From Hypomyces perniciosus (lineage: Eukaryota; Ascomycota; Sordariomycetes; Hypocreales; Hypocreaceae), in assembly GCA_008477525.1 (NCBI GenBank), contig SPDT01000006.1:1887501-1951500 (forward strand): a DNA stretch of 64,000 nucleotides, in the 5' to 3' direction. Positions 44,054 through 55,870 of the stretch are shown in pieces. A model generated the notes under the pieces. The model made no database searches. It was not told the DNA's origin and worked only from the letters and a program-made list of their open reading frames with translations. A program made the position numbers and the translations under genes. Within the stretch, counting starts at the first letter, position 1; every line of letters starts with the position of its first letter.

Positions 44054-46029
44054 ATGTTCTCCAAGCGCTCCTCAAGTCCTCCCTCTCTCCCTCCTCTTTA
44101 TCCTCGCCGCTCTTCCGCAGCCGTCGACTCCGTCTCCCTCTTGTCAAACGAAGCATCCCCTGTCGTCTCTCGATCTACCGTCGCTGTTGCCGTCGCCGTC
44201 ACTGTCGCCGCCGCCTCAGCAGAAGCAGAAGCGGAGAGAGCTTCCACCAGCTCCTCCATACCGACACCCTCATCTGCCCAAGAAGGGCCAATTTCATTAA
44301 CAGCGGCTTCCTCAAAAGTCGGCGGCCGGCCCGGCGATGATATAGAGATGGAACCTATCGTGGGGCACCGGAGGCGGAAGAGCAGCCTGATGAACCCAGT
44401 TAGCCAGCCTGGAGCTGGCCCAGCGAGATCAACGACACCGGGTGGCCACCGGAAACACTTGTCTGTCAGTCCGCCTGACCACGCAGACTTTTTGGGAGAG
44501 GGTAGTGGAAGCGCCAGCACATCAACCGGCTCCGCTAAGGATGAAGGGAGTGACAGCTTGAGTGACGAGGACCTACACGACGACGAAGAGACGGGGCTCA
44601 CGAATAAGGAACGTGCCAGGAGACAGAAGAAGCGACGGAAGAATACCCAATTGGACCAACGCATTGTGCGAGGGGAGAATCTGTCCGAGGAGGAGCGCAA
44701 AGAAGCAGACAAGGATGTCGTCAGGAGATTGTTGATCAATGGAGTGTTGATACTGTTGTGGTACTTCTTCTCCTTGTCTATATCCCTGGTAAGCAATTCC
44801 ACCTCTCTTTCTCTGACCCATTGTCATTTCTAACATCAATTACTCGCAGTACAACAAGTGGATGTTCGACCAAGATAGCCTCAATTTCGCGTTTCCGCTA
44901 TTTACCACATCGATGCACATGCTGGTGCAATTCAGTCTCGCTGCGCTGGTCCTCTACTTTGTCCCATCGTTGCGGCCTCAGCAAGCGTACACATCTGATA
45001 TGGGTAGGTCACGGCATGAAACTGAGTCTAAAAACTCCGTCATGACGAAGATGTTCTACCTCACCAGAGTTGGCCCTTGCGGTGCGGCAACAGGCCTGGA
45101 TATTGGATTGGGCAACATGTCGCTCAAATTCATCAGCCTCACCTTCTATAGTAGGTTTCGCCCTCGATGATCTCAACACCATAGCGTCATAAAGCTAACT
45201 GGTTATAGCCATGTGTAAATCCTCCTCCCTCGCCTTTGTCCTCCTATTCGCCTTCGCTTTTCGTCTCGAAAAACCGACCTGGCGTTTAGTAGCCATTATT
45301 GCAACTATGACGCTAGGAGTCATTCTTATGGTGTTTGGTGAAGTCGAGTTTAAATTCGGCGGATTCGCCCTTGTCATCTCAGCTGCCTTCTTCTCTGGCT
45401 TCCGCTGGGGTCTTACTCAGATTCTTCTTCTCCGCAACCCTGCAACATCAAATCCCTTCTCTAGCATCTTCTTCCTAACTCCCATCATGTTCCTTACTTT
45501 GATTATGATTGCTATCCCAGTTGAGGGCTTTGGTCCTCTTTGGGAAGGATTGAAAACTTTGAGCAGTGAATGGGGTGTCGTCATGACGCCGCTCTTCCTG
45601 CTCTTCCCTGGATGTATCGCGTTTTGCATGACGTCATCCGAATTTGCATTATTACAACGCACATCAGTTGTGACTCTTTCTATCGCTGGAATTTTCAAAG
45701 AGGTGGTCACTATCTCAGCTGCCTCATTTGTTTTCAAGGACAAACTTACACTTATAAATTTCGTTGGCCTTATCACGACCATGTTAGCAATCATCGCCTA
45801 CAATTATATCAAGATCAGCAACATGCGCGTGGAAGCCCAAGTCCAATTCCACGTTCGCGTTACCGATGTCGACGCCACCTCACCCATAAGCAACAGTGCC
45901 AGCGACATCGATAATGATGACAGCGCAGAGGAGACGGCGGGTTTGCTACAACAGGATATTGACAGGGGCGAGGCCCTCATCACTTCTGATGGTGATATTC
46001 AGCCCAGCAACCTGCGATCGCCTCCATAA
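44054..46029 (+). CDS. TPT/SLC35C2-like nucleotide-sugar or triose-phosphate type transporter
   Basis: Exons 44054-44788, 44850-45150 and 45209-46029 give 618 aa. The first 225 residues are a cytosolic, low-complexity Ser/Ala-rich tail with many acidic and SP sites. Then about ten membrane helices begin at LLINGVLILLWYFFSLSISL and YNKWMF, the TPT family N-terminal signature. Conserved segments include GPCGAATGLDIGLGNMSLKF, MCKSSSLAFVLLFAFAFRLE and the internal-repeat region GIFKEVVTISAASFVFKD. These proteins exchange nucleotide-sugars in Golgi or ER. A C-terminal acidic tail (ETAGLLQQD) may carry a sorting signal. Substrate is not predictable from sequence. Confidence 0.92.
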
Positions 46030-46565
46030 CACAGCACCGCATGAATTTGAAGATAACAAGATGGGAAAGAGAGGACCAAGTGAACGAAACAATGAAGCAA
46101 GCAACACTTTTGAAGCGTCTATAAAATTTCCTTTTTACGGCTTGTATAATGCCATTCACCGACAGCCACGGCGGCGAGTATATTTTCTACTAAGTGTATC
46201 ATCTCTTATTTCTGCTCGGGTCGCTGCAGGGTGCCCCGGCATGGGTCAAATCAATCAAACGGGACTATGGGTCATTTCTTTTAGTATTTAAGCAGGGCGA
46301 ACGATGGTAGAGGAGGAAGATCTACGAGACATGGGGATAGATAGGGTGGGCAGCATCAGATAGATACCCAGATGGAGATGAAAACAAATTGGTCGTTGTA
46401 TTCATCTTGTACGCCTTCTGTGTGACTCGATTTATCTAGATCCATGTACCTGACAAAACACAATTCATGACACCCTAAATGATTTTCTGTGACCTGGTAT
46501 GCCAATGCCGCCAACGCCGAAACACCGCCGCGAGTCAAATGCGTACACAACGTAATGCATCCATT
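46030..46565. other. Convergent intergenic region
   Basis: 3' ends of the transporter gene and the RRM gene. Nothing else is recognised. Confidence 0.5.
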
Positions 46566-47594
46566 CTAACCAAGGAGTCTCAGTCCGTTCTTAGTCTTCT
46601 GACCGGGCTTCGTGACTCCAGCACCGGACATTGGGCCCAAGTGCGGCTCATATCCACCACTTTGATCTCCACTCTTCTTTTTGTTTTTGTTGATGTTGTT
46701 ATTGTTGTTCTTCTTGCCGTTCCGGTCCTTGGCATTGCTGACTTTGATATCCGTGTTCGCCTTCTTCACCACGACGGGATGGCTCTGGATGTATTTGCCA
46801 TGCATTTCCTTGGCGGCCTGGAAGAAGTCGTCTGCGTCGCTGAAGCTGACGAATCCGTATCCCTTGGACTTTGTGGTGCGCTTGTCGCGGATGACCCTGG
46901 CTTTTTGCACCGACTTCCACCGCGAGAAGGCCTTGAGGAGAGATTCATCCGTGGTTTCGCCAGCGAGATTTCCGACAAACAGACGTAGGTGGGACGGATC
47001 CCATTCTAGCAAGGTATCATCGGTCCATTTCTTTCCTCCGCCCTCACGCATAACCGTCTTCTTCTTATCCAGCTGAGCAGTCGGGTCGGCGACTTCTGGC
47101 TTTGGGAAGTCGGTCGTCGTCGCCATCGCTGTCGTGGGCTTGCCATCTTTATCGGTCTCCCTTGGGACGTAAGCGCTCTGCCACTGAGCTATCTGGGCGG
47201 CCATCTCTGGGTCAAAGTCGTTCCCGCCAGCACCAACACTAGGCGTGGGAAATGGGTTCTTGATCTGAAGTGCTGGCGGGTACGCCGTTGACTGTCCATA
47301 GATTTGGGGCGCGTAGCTTTGTTGCTGAGGGTACGAGTATGCTGGCACCGAGGAGTTCACTCCCGCGGGAGGAGCGTTGTGGGGATAAGAAGCGTAGGAT
47401 GGGCCATACCGACCGGCCGCTGGGGCGTCACGATAGCCCAGGGCGTTTGGTCGTGAAGGTCCTGCGCTCGCATATGACGGTGGTGCTGCAGACTGGCTCC
47501 CCGAGCCGAAGGCTGACTTGAAGCCAGGCCTGGGGTTTGTGACGGGAGGTCGCGCCGGGAGCGAGTTCGTGCCTGGAGGGGGAGGGTAGGCCAT
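46566..47594 (-). CDS. RRM-domain RNA-binding protein, RBM42-like
   Basis: A single exon of 342 aa from the ATG ahead of AYPPPPGTNSLPARPP. The first 130 residues are rich in Pro, Ser, Tyr, Gly and Gln. A linker (KKWTDDTLLEWDPSHLRLFV) enters one RRM at about 202-280, with RNP2 LFVGNL and RNP1 KGYGFVSF. The tail is Lys/Asn-rich (KKNNNNNINKNKKKSG) and ends in KTKNGLRLLG. The sequence WDPSHLRLFVGNLAGETTDE ahead of the RRM is the mark of RBM42 proteins, which associate with hnRNP K and the spliceosome in animals. The fungal role is not established. Confidence 0.88.
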   Translation of the reverse strand: MAYPPPPGTNSLPARPPVTNPRPGFKSAFGSGSQSAAPPSYASAGPSRPNALGYRDAPAAGRYGPSYASYPHNAPPAGVNSSVPAYSYPQQQSYAPQIYGQSTAYPPALQIKNPFPTPSVGAGGNDFDPEMAAQIAQWQSAYVPRETDKDGKPTTAMATTTDFPKPEVADPTAQLDKKKTVMREGGGKKWTDDTLLEWDPSHLRLFVGNLAGETTDESLLKAFSRWKSVQKARVIRDKRTTKSKGYGFVSFSDADDFFQAAKEMHGKYIQSHPVVVKKANTDIKVSNAKDRNGKKNNNNNINKNKKKSGDQSGGYEPHLGPMSGAGVTKPGQKTKNGLRLLG

Positions 47595-49250
47595 GACGAA
47601 CAAACAGAGCGTAATAACTTGCTGTGCGTATTTATATGGCACGTACCTTTGAGCCCCTTATTGCTCAAAGTGAGTTTGGTTTCGCGCGAGCACTCCTCCC
47701 ACGTGGCGACAGGGCGTCTGGACGTGGTGCAATGTGTGAAAGCGTGCAGTGTCTCCGAAGTTTTGGTGTTTTGCTACTTCGTACGGAGTAGGTAGTACCT
47801 AATCCAAAATTCACAACCGGGGGGGCAGCGTCATAGTCACGTGACATGCAACATACTTAAACAGCTTGGGGCATTCGTGTCTACGAGACTTAGTTGTGTA
47901 TTGCAAGTAGTAGATCCTCCATATCTCAAGTGTAAACAGCTGAACACATGCTGACCAAGTGTTTTTTTTCTCTCTATTTTATCATCGGTCGTAGACTAGT
48001 AGCCAAGGATCCGCAAATGTCACAACATGATTTGGCGATGTGCCGAGTCAGTGGGTCACGGAGCCGGATAGTAGTCCGATAAACGGGTGGCTGACTGCAA
48101 GATGCCGATCCGCGACTTTTGATGTCTGTCTTGGATAATACCTAGAGAGATTTTTGGGTAAACTGAGCTTGCTTGTATTACTCACTTGCAGGGAGGCGAT
48201 TAGAAGCCATTTCCCCCTGAAACGTCACCCGTGTAGGAGCATCCAGCACGTATTGATTGTGACTCATAGCCGGCCGGCCAAGAAATAGTTTCAGGACACA
48301 GATGAGATAACGCCCGACTATATATATTGACGGGAGGGACGGGTAGGAAGGCGAAGTGGCTTAGGTATATCCGCCACTCACGCTGTGCTGGACTGCCCAC
48401 CATATCTCCAAATGCGAGGTTATTGAACATAAAAAAGTTATATAGTATATATATTAGACTTCTGTAACTAAGTCGGCTGGCTTGGCTGTCACGGTGTTTG
48501 TTGCATGGAGCGGTTCGGCTCACGCTAGCAGTAAATTCTGCGGAGGATGTGTCGCGTCCGAAACATGTCTAGAAGGATAGATGGATGGTGAAGGGTGAGG
48601 TCAGGGCTGACCGCCAAAACAGATAGGAGGCTGAAACGGTTTGACTATGTAGGATTATGTTGCCTCCTGCACTCTGTACGCTTGAATCCGAAGCAGCCGG
48701 TGATTACGGATCAAGATATGATGCTGACGTGGGGCAGCGAGCGGACTTTTCATATGTCCTCCGGCTATATGGTGATGTAGTACTTCGTAGGTCCGCATAC
48801 TACTACTAGTTTACAATGGTAATCGATGACAAACCCCATTTGCGTGGTGCTTTCAGCAATTGAATATACCTCTCATATCTCATCGGAGGCTGGCTACTAA
48901 TAAGCATTAGCAGAGCCGTTACTATTCCGGACTTGTACAACAGCCAAAAAGCCTCGCAGCCAGATGCTGCAACATGATGACGATATGTTGAGCCCCGCCA
49001 ACCAGTCCCAGAATACCCGCTTTTTCTGGGCCTGGGTTCCAACCAGGGCCAGACTTTGGGGATTCTGATGGGAGGGAGGGATGGATGCTTCGCTCTTCCC
49101 ACTCTATTTAATTACTCCTCTGTCCCTCCCCGGTTGCCGGAAACGCTGTCTCTCCTTCTCTCCCAAACAAATACCGGCGTCTTCTGCCATTAGCAAACCC
49201 TCCAATACACCTCTCTTTGTGTACCAGAACCTCAAACCGCATTGCCCATC
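47595..49250. promoter_or_regulatory. Long divergent region between RBM42-like gene and gnd1
   Basis: 1.66 kb. Motif copies at 47775 and 47782 (overlapping) and 48781. The last 170 bp are pyrimidine-rich, a typical strong fungal promoter/leader for gnd1. No gene is recognised. Confidence 0.55.
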
Positions 49251-51280
49251 ATGTCTGGCCCTGTGTAAGTCGCAAGCCTCTTTACCAACTCGACGAGCTC
49301 ACACGCCCCTCATTCATTTACTGCGATCTACCCCACCACCCCGCCCCAAAGTCTGCTACCTCCTGATGACCTCAATTCCCGCACCGCGATGGCGGCATCA
49401 TGGGATTTGCCTGGTGTTGAGCTGGGGTTGATGAATATTGCTGCTCTCTTTGTCCCTTGCACCCCTTTTCACCCTGCGTCTGTCTGCACCCTGCTCATCA
49501 TCCTGAGGTAGCGCCCGCCTCGCCAATATCAAGCTTGGCGGCGCCCCGCAACCTGCTCCCACTTCATCAAGTTCTACTCTAGGCCAAGCTTCAAGTAATG
49601 CTGACCATGTGCCAAGCGCGGATCTGGGCCTCATCGGCCTTGCTGTCATGTAAGTTGATACTCCTGGGACGCGATCCCTACCCCCAATTGCCCGCGTAGG
49701 GTGCTAACCAAGTTGTCAGGGGACAGAACCTCATCCTGAACATGGCCGACAATGGCTTCACCATCTGCGCCTTCAACCGAACCGTTTCCAAGGTTGACCG
49801 ATTCCTGGAGAACGAGGCCAAGGGCAAATCCGTTGTCGGCGCTCACTCCATTGAGGAATTTGTTAGCAAGCTCAAGTCTCCCCGCCGAATCATGCTCCTT
49901 GTCCAGGCCGGCAAGGCTGTTGACGACTGGATTGAGAAGCTCCTGCCCCTTCTTGATGCTGGCGACATTATCATCGACGGTGGAAACTCTCACTTCCCCG
50001 ATTCCAACCGCCGTACTAAGGAACTTGCCGCCAAGGGCTTCCGATTTGTCGGTTCCGGTGTTTCCGGTGGTGAGGAGGGTGCCCGATTTGGCCCCTCCCT
50101 GATGCCTGGTGGCAGCGAGGAGGCCTGGCCACACATCAAGGACATCTTCCAGGCTATTGCCGCCAAGAGTGACGGCGAGGCCTGCTGCGAGTGGGTTGGC
50201 GACGAAGGTGCTGGCCACTATGTCAAGATGGTGCACAACGGTATTGAGTACGGTGACATGCAGCTCATCTGCGAGGTAAGCAACACCAACAAGTCCCTTT
50301 CACATGAAGCCCCGTGCTGATCAGTTTATCTACCAGGCCTACGACATCATGAAGCGTGGCCTTGGCCTCTCCAGCAAGGAGATTGGTGACGTCTTCGCCA
50401 AGTGGAACAAGGGTGTCCTTGACTCGTTCCTGATTGAGATCACCCGAGACATCATGTACTATAACGACGACGATGGCAAGGCCCTGGTCGAGAAGATCCT
50501 GGACAAGGCTGGCCAGAAGGGTACCGGCAAGTGGACTGCTGTCAATGCCTTGGATCTTGGCATGCCAGTCACCCTAATTGCCGAGGCCGTCTTGGCCCGA
50601 TGCTTGTCTGGCATCAAGGATGAGCGTGCTGAGGCCTCTACCAAGTTGAGGTATGTCAGCCGCGGCAGTGGCAAGTTTGAGGGCAACAAGGAGCAGTTCC
50701 TTGAGGACCTTGAGCAGGCCCTCTACGCCTCCAAGATCATCTCATATGCCCAGGGCTTCATGCTCATGCAAGAGGTAAGAAGGGCCACATGAAATCCTGC
50801 CTAGTGTGATAACATGCGTTACTCACCAATTTCCCATAGGCTGCCAAGGAGTTTGGCTGGAAGCTCAACAAGCCTTCGATCGCCCTCATGTGGCGAGGCG
50901 GCTGCATCATCCGATCCGTTTTCCTCAAGGACATTACCTCTGCCTACCGCAAGCAGCCCGACCTGAAGAACTTGTTGTTCGACGACTTCTTCAACGAGGC
51001 CATCCACAAGGCCCAGCCTGGCTGGAGAGATGTGGTTGCCAAGGCTGCTGAGCTTGGTATCCCGACCCCCGCCTTCTCGACCGCTCTGTCGTGGTTTGAC
51101 GGTTACCGAACCAAGGACCTGCCTGCCAACTTGCTCCAGGCTCAGCGTGACTACTTTGGTGCCCACACTTTCCGAATCAAGCCTGAGTTCGCCAGCGAGA
51201 AGTACGTTGAAGGCGCTGACATTCACGTCAACTGGACTGGACGCGGTGGCAACGTCTCGGCTTCTACCTACTCGGCATAA
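49251..51280 (+). CDS. gnd1: 6-phosphogluconate dehydrogenase (decarboxylating)
   Basis: Exons 49251-49264, 49617-49649, 49720-50275, 50337-50774 and 50840-51280 give 493 aa. The NADP fold starts [20 protein letters not shown], with AFNRT following. Substrate and catalytic parts include [34 protein letters not shown] and the catalytic Lys in [17 protein letters not shown]. The helical domain ends with [19 protein letters not shown]. It oxidises and decarboxylates 6-phosphogluconate to ribulose 5-phosphate, producing NADPH in the cytosolic pentose phosphate pathway. The coding part of exon 1 is 14 nt and is followed by a 352-nt intron, far longer than the rest, a place where regulatory sequence often lies in highly expressed fungal genes. 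Confidence 0.97.
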
Positions 51281-51971
51281 ACTGCCACAGAACTATGGAA
51301 ATTGAGAACACGGATAGCAGACACTGCTGATCAGGAGAAAGGGACAGAAAAGAGGGATATTTTGGCCACAACAGACAATGTGCCAAGCAGACTTTTACCT
51401 ACCGCCTATAATGAGATTCGTGCTGGCTGGGCACTGGATAAGGATGGTAGTTATTTCAGAATCGAACCGAGAGATCCACCAGCCTAGTTAGCAATCTATG
51501 GATAATCGAATTTGAAGTTAAAATAAAAACAACCCAAGAGCCGGAGATGTGAATTACGACTAATTGTACCTCGACGTACTTCGTACTGCGGAGCAATAAT
51601 AATACTGGTGGTACTACGGAGTATTACTCCGTAGGCTGACCAGCATCAGGCGCGACCCACCTTTTGCCCCTTGTGTAACGCCCATTGATTGGCTGTGTCA
51701 GCAACAGCCTCGTCGCGACAAATTTGGGTTCGCGCGACGCAAGGGCAATCAATGATCAATCCTCCAACCCGCAACAACCAAATCCCGGCCATCACCCATT
51801 GCTTCAGCCTTTGTCCTTGTCGCGAGTTTTGCGTCGCCCAGTCTGGCTATTTGCTTTCCAGTGGCCAAACTGAAGGCCGCATTTCGCTTCTCGGGCCTGG
51901 GAGGGCGTGATTAACTCGGCCGCAGTCGCGAATTTCAAGGTTGCCGAACTCGCCCGCGACAACCGCCCAAC
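51281..51971. promoter_or_regulatory. Intergenic region with motif inverted repeat and TCGCGA cluster upstream of ssr4
   Basis: 3' end of gnd1, then motif copies at 51577, 51615 and 51625. The 260 bp before ssr4 contain three TCGCGA palindromes (51713, 51820, 51926) and related CGCGAC words, plus an inverted CCAAT (ATTGG) at about 51687. Confidence 0.55.
51614..51634. repeat. Perfect inverted repeat of the TACTCCGTA motif
   Basis: CTACGGAGTA-T-TACTCCGTAG: two 10-bp arms around one base. Arms are in the opposite order to the copy at 22932-22954, so the motif can pair either way. Confidence 0.85.
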
Positions 51972-54228
51972 ATGGCGCAACCTGATCCCAGCCACAGCGT
52001 CCCTCAGGACCTGGTATGCTCATGTCCCGCCGCAAAGCTGATGTTGCCTCCGAGCCGTTGCTGACAATATATAGATGCCGCATGTTCACCTCATCTCCTC
52101 TTTCCGGTATCCGGCAATACCCCGTCTCGATTTCAACGAGGTTGCCAAGTGGCTCATGAGTGCACCTCAGATCGCGAGAGACCGAGCGCCGTTCTTCTGG
52201 ACATACCTGGACAAGCCTGCGGATGGCACAATCCTTTTAACATGGCAACCTTTACAAAGGCTGGGGACCAATTTTGCGACCGATGGTTTCGTGTGGGCGC
52301 CGCCAGAGCAGATCTACAAGCATGACTTGGGTAATGGATTGGTTGGTTAACTGAATAGCTTCCTTACCGAAGACTTCGTGCTAATGATTCATCCCTAGAT
52401 GCTTGAAATATACTACCTCAAGGCAGGCTACATCCCCGGTGAACAGGTTACCCTCCACGCACGACGACGATTCCGCCTAGTCCCCGTCGCTGGACATCCC
52501 AATAACCCTCCTCAACCTGATCCGAACCTCTTCATCGTGCACTATGGTCCTGCTGAGCCAAGCGATCGTATGCCTGTTAGCATGATACCATATGACGAGC
52601 GAGTAAACGCAATTATGCAGCAACGCCATTTCCTCCAGAGAGCGGGCCAAATTCGTCGCAAAGAATTCATGCTTTCCGACCGAGTCAATTGGCCCTCATT
52701 GCCAGAACTTACCCGCCAGCAGATGGGGCCACAGATGAACCCTCGAGGAGTTCCGCAGCAGATGGCATACCCAGCTCAGACGCCTCCTGGACCTCCTACC
52801 AAACGGGCACGTCATGCACAAAACCAAGGTCAGCCGCCAGCACTACCCATGCCTCCAATGGATGCAGCCCTTGATGACGATGAGGACATCTTGAGGGGTG
52901 ACATGTTCGACCACTTGACTCCAAGAGAAATCTCGATGAGCCGTTACCAGCAGAATCACGAGTGGATGGAGGAAATCCTATCTTCAGCATATAGGATAAG
53001 CCAAATCACGCCTGCGGATCTCGGCCTAGGTCTCAAAGGAGAGTTATCCTCGCTGACGGAGGGCATTTTTACGGCCCAGGGAGGTGACGCATCCAGCCAG
53101 GCCCCCGAAAAGGCCTATGTCGGACGATTGGACCCCGGCCAAGCAGATGAGTTCCGTAAGCGTGTTGATGACTATGTCGCCTCTACCCAGGCCGAGATGA
53201 AGAGGATGGAGGAGGAACACCAAAACACAGTGGCCAAATTCAAAGAAAACTCGCTACTGGGGGCAAAGGAAAAGGAGCTCAGAACTGTTATCGAGGGGCC
53301 GGGACTGGAGATCTGGAGGGTTGAGAGTCAATCGCAAACTGCCGATGGTGAATCCGGCAACCGCCACACTCCCAAATCAACCATTGAAGAGATTGCGCAG
53401 CAAGTCGAATCAGCAACTGGTCGGAAGATAGTAAGCCAGCCAATTGCCAATCGCGTTCAAGACGGCGGTTATCAAGCCCCTGCCCCAGAGCCAACTACAA
53501 CAGCGCCAGCCACGGGCTTGTCGAGACAGCCTTCCCAAGCAGGATCTCAAGCTAGTGGTCTCATGCTTGGTGAATCTGATATGGACATGGGAGGCACGGC
53601 TGCTGGCCTGCTAGACCAGATGCACACGGGGTTCTCGTCTACTTCAACACCAGTTATCAACTTCCCAACACCTCAAGCGCACCATTCTGCTGCGCAATCA
53701 GGCGCGGCAACACCATCCCAAGCCGCAAATTCTGTTTCACCTGCGCCGGCCCCAGCCGCGGCATCACAATCCGCGGGGGACGTGACGATGAGTGGAACTG
53801 ACGGTCCGGCGGAGAATGAGTCTCGCACCACACCAGACCAAGGCACTGGCAGCGGAGACTGGGTCGTGATTCCTAAGGGAGAGGGAGCACCAGGGACAAA
53901 CACGGGCCCAGGAACGCCTGCGGCTGATGCTTCCAAGCCGCCGGCCTCAGCAACTACAAAGCCGTCATCAGCTGTGGCTACACCTGCAGTTACAGAGGGA
54001 GGCTCTGTTTCGTTTGATCAGAACGATTTCAGCTCACTTGGCGATTTGGACACAGCTGGTGATGCTCTTGCTGGATACGATGCGCCTGAACTGGATGGCT
54101 CAGCAGGTGGACTTGGGGAGGGCTTGGATCTCCAGATGGATATGGAAGACAGTGCTTTTGGAGACGCATTCCATGGCGTTGATACCTCTAATACTCCGGG
54201 AGACGGCCAAAACCAGGATGGCATGTGA
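51972..54228 (+). CDS. ssr4: SWI/SNF and RSC chromatin-remodelling complex subunit Ssr4
   Basis: Exons 51972-52013, 52075-52341 and 52399-54228 give 712 aa. The N-terminal 230 residues are the Ssr4 (former DUF1750) domain: VHLISSFRYPAIPRLDFNEV, QIARDRAPFFWTYLDKPADG, TNFATDGFVWAPPEQIYKHD and MLEIYYLKAGYIPGEQ, then HARRRFRLVPVAGHP. A helical segment follows around 300-400 (TPREISMSRYQQNHEWMEEI). The last 300 residues are low in complexity, rich in Ala, Pro, Thr and Gly, with a few acidic patches. Ssr4 is a fungal-specific shared subunit of SWI/SNF and RSC, described in fission yeast. The donor of intron 2 (GTTGGT) is weak but keeps the frame. Confidence 0.93.
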
Positions 54229-55870
54229 GAACATCCACATATCTTTGGGGAAAGGTATACACGGTGACGGGTTGTAAGAGCAGATGAGCGCTTCATAGCA
54301 CTTGATGGCAGTTAGTTTGATCTCCAAGTTGTGGCGGATACGGGAATCTTGATGGGAAAAATGTGGACAGGCCAAAGGTGTTGCAAGATGGATAATGGCG
54401 TGGCATCTGCTTATTGCAGGTCTAGCAGATGGGGGTGTTTTGGTATCACTCCTTCGTTCTCGTTTTTTCAGCTTGTATTCTAGGAACGTGGGTAGGCTAT
54501 CAGTGGGATTCGGCTTCCTTAATAAGGCCCAAGGCATGCAAACTCTGATGTCTAGACTACTTGGACCGTATCTTGTGTACGATGCCTGTCTGTGAGACTC
54601 TTAGTCGTGAGGTTTCCCCTGAGGCTCACTGTGTAAATGCTACATTGACAACAGCTCCAAGCCGCCCTCTGTCCCTTTCTTTGACTACTACTCTATTCCT
54701 CGAAACTGATATCAAACATGAGTGTTGTGACGCCTGCTCCTCCGAATAAAATGATTGTCGACAATATCCCGAAAGAATATATATCTAGGCAACATACAGA
54801 GCTTGTTATCACTGATGTTCAAATCCTTTAGCAAGCTAGTAAGAACGAAGAAACCATTACGCAAAAATACAACAAGATTGAGAGCTTTGGCTCTAGTGCT
54901 TGTTGGAAGAAATAGTTTATCCCCACCAGTCTTGTAAGTTCCCATGTGCGCGATGAGAGTGGCAGCCATTCTGAGACGGGGCAAGTGAAGGCCTTGGCTT
55001 TGCATTTGGTCCTAGGACATGACATCTATTAGCACGAAATTGCTCCCAGTTGGCCTCATCGGCAGCGCCAGCGATTAAGCTCACTATGAGGTTTTGGTTG
55101 TCCACGAAATGTCGACCTTGTCTATGTATGTTTCCCGAGTTTAGTGAAAGATGAAACATGGCCCCGGAAAGACATGACAGCCATAATCACTATCATATAA
55201 CGGACCAGCTACAATAGAGTGAAGCCATAAGGAAAGAAAACAACAAGAAGAAACCTCCCAAAAAAAACATCAAGTCTACGATATAGTAGCCAAAGAATCA
55301 ACCGTAAGACGTAAAGTTAGGAGGATGACTACAATCCGAGAAGAGTGCAGGAAGAGGGATGAAGTAGTGCGAAGTACTGACTCCGTGCCATTCACTAGGT
55401 ATTTGTACAGGGTGGAACTATCACGTGGGGCCTTTAGAGGAGCCAAAGTTGGCATATGCATATTGTACGCGCATGGTAGCGCTACTTCATCTTGGGAATA
55501 CTATCATACTTCGGACGTTTTGAGAGTACAATTACTACCAGTTGATGGGAGAAATCTGAAGAAGAAGAAGCTTGATTCCTCTAGGCCTAGCCTATCTAGA
55601 AGGTTAAATGACTATCCAAGTATCAACCTCCCCATACCGAAAGATGTGGCTGTCCCGACCATCGTTCTCAAATATCAAAATTCCAAACTCCAGCCCATAT
55701 TCGTTAAAAATAATAATCGGATATCAAATTCTCATGTACAAAGAAAGCATCGAGTATAAACCCAAACTCCAAACTTTCAGAACCCTTTCATAACTTCGTA
55801 AAAATATCAACACTTCATAAACTCATCAAACAGTACCACGGCTGGTGCGCCAAGCCAGTTGCCATCGACA
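54229..55870. other. Convergent intergenic region, no gene seen
   Basis: 1.64 kb between ssr4 and the chitinase gene, longer than most convergent gaps here. AT-rich toward the right. Open frames of 100-144 codons on either strand lack domains and normal composition. An undetected multi-exon gene or RNA cannot be excluded. Confidence 0.5.

Noticed and set aside
54900..55760. Open frames up to 144 codons downstream of ssr4
   Set aside because: Start codon and composition are poor; no domain, and no splice model joins them.
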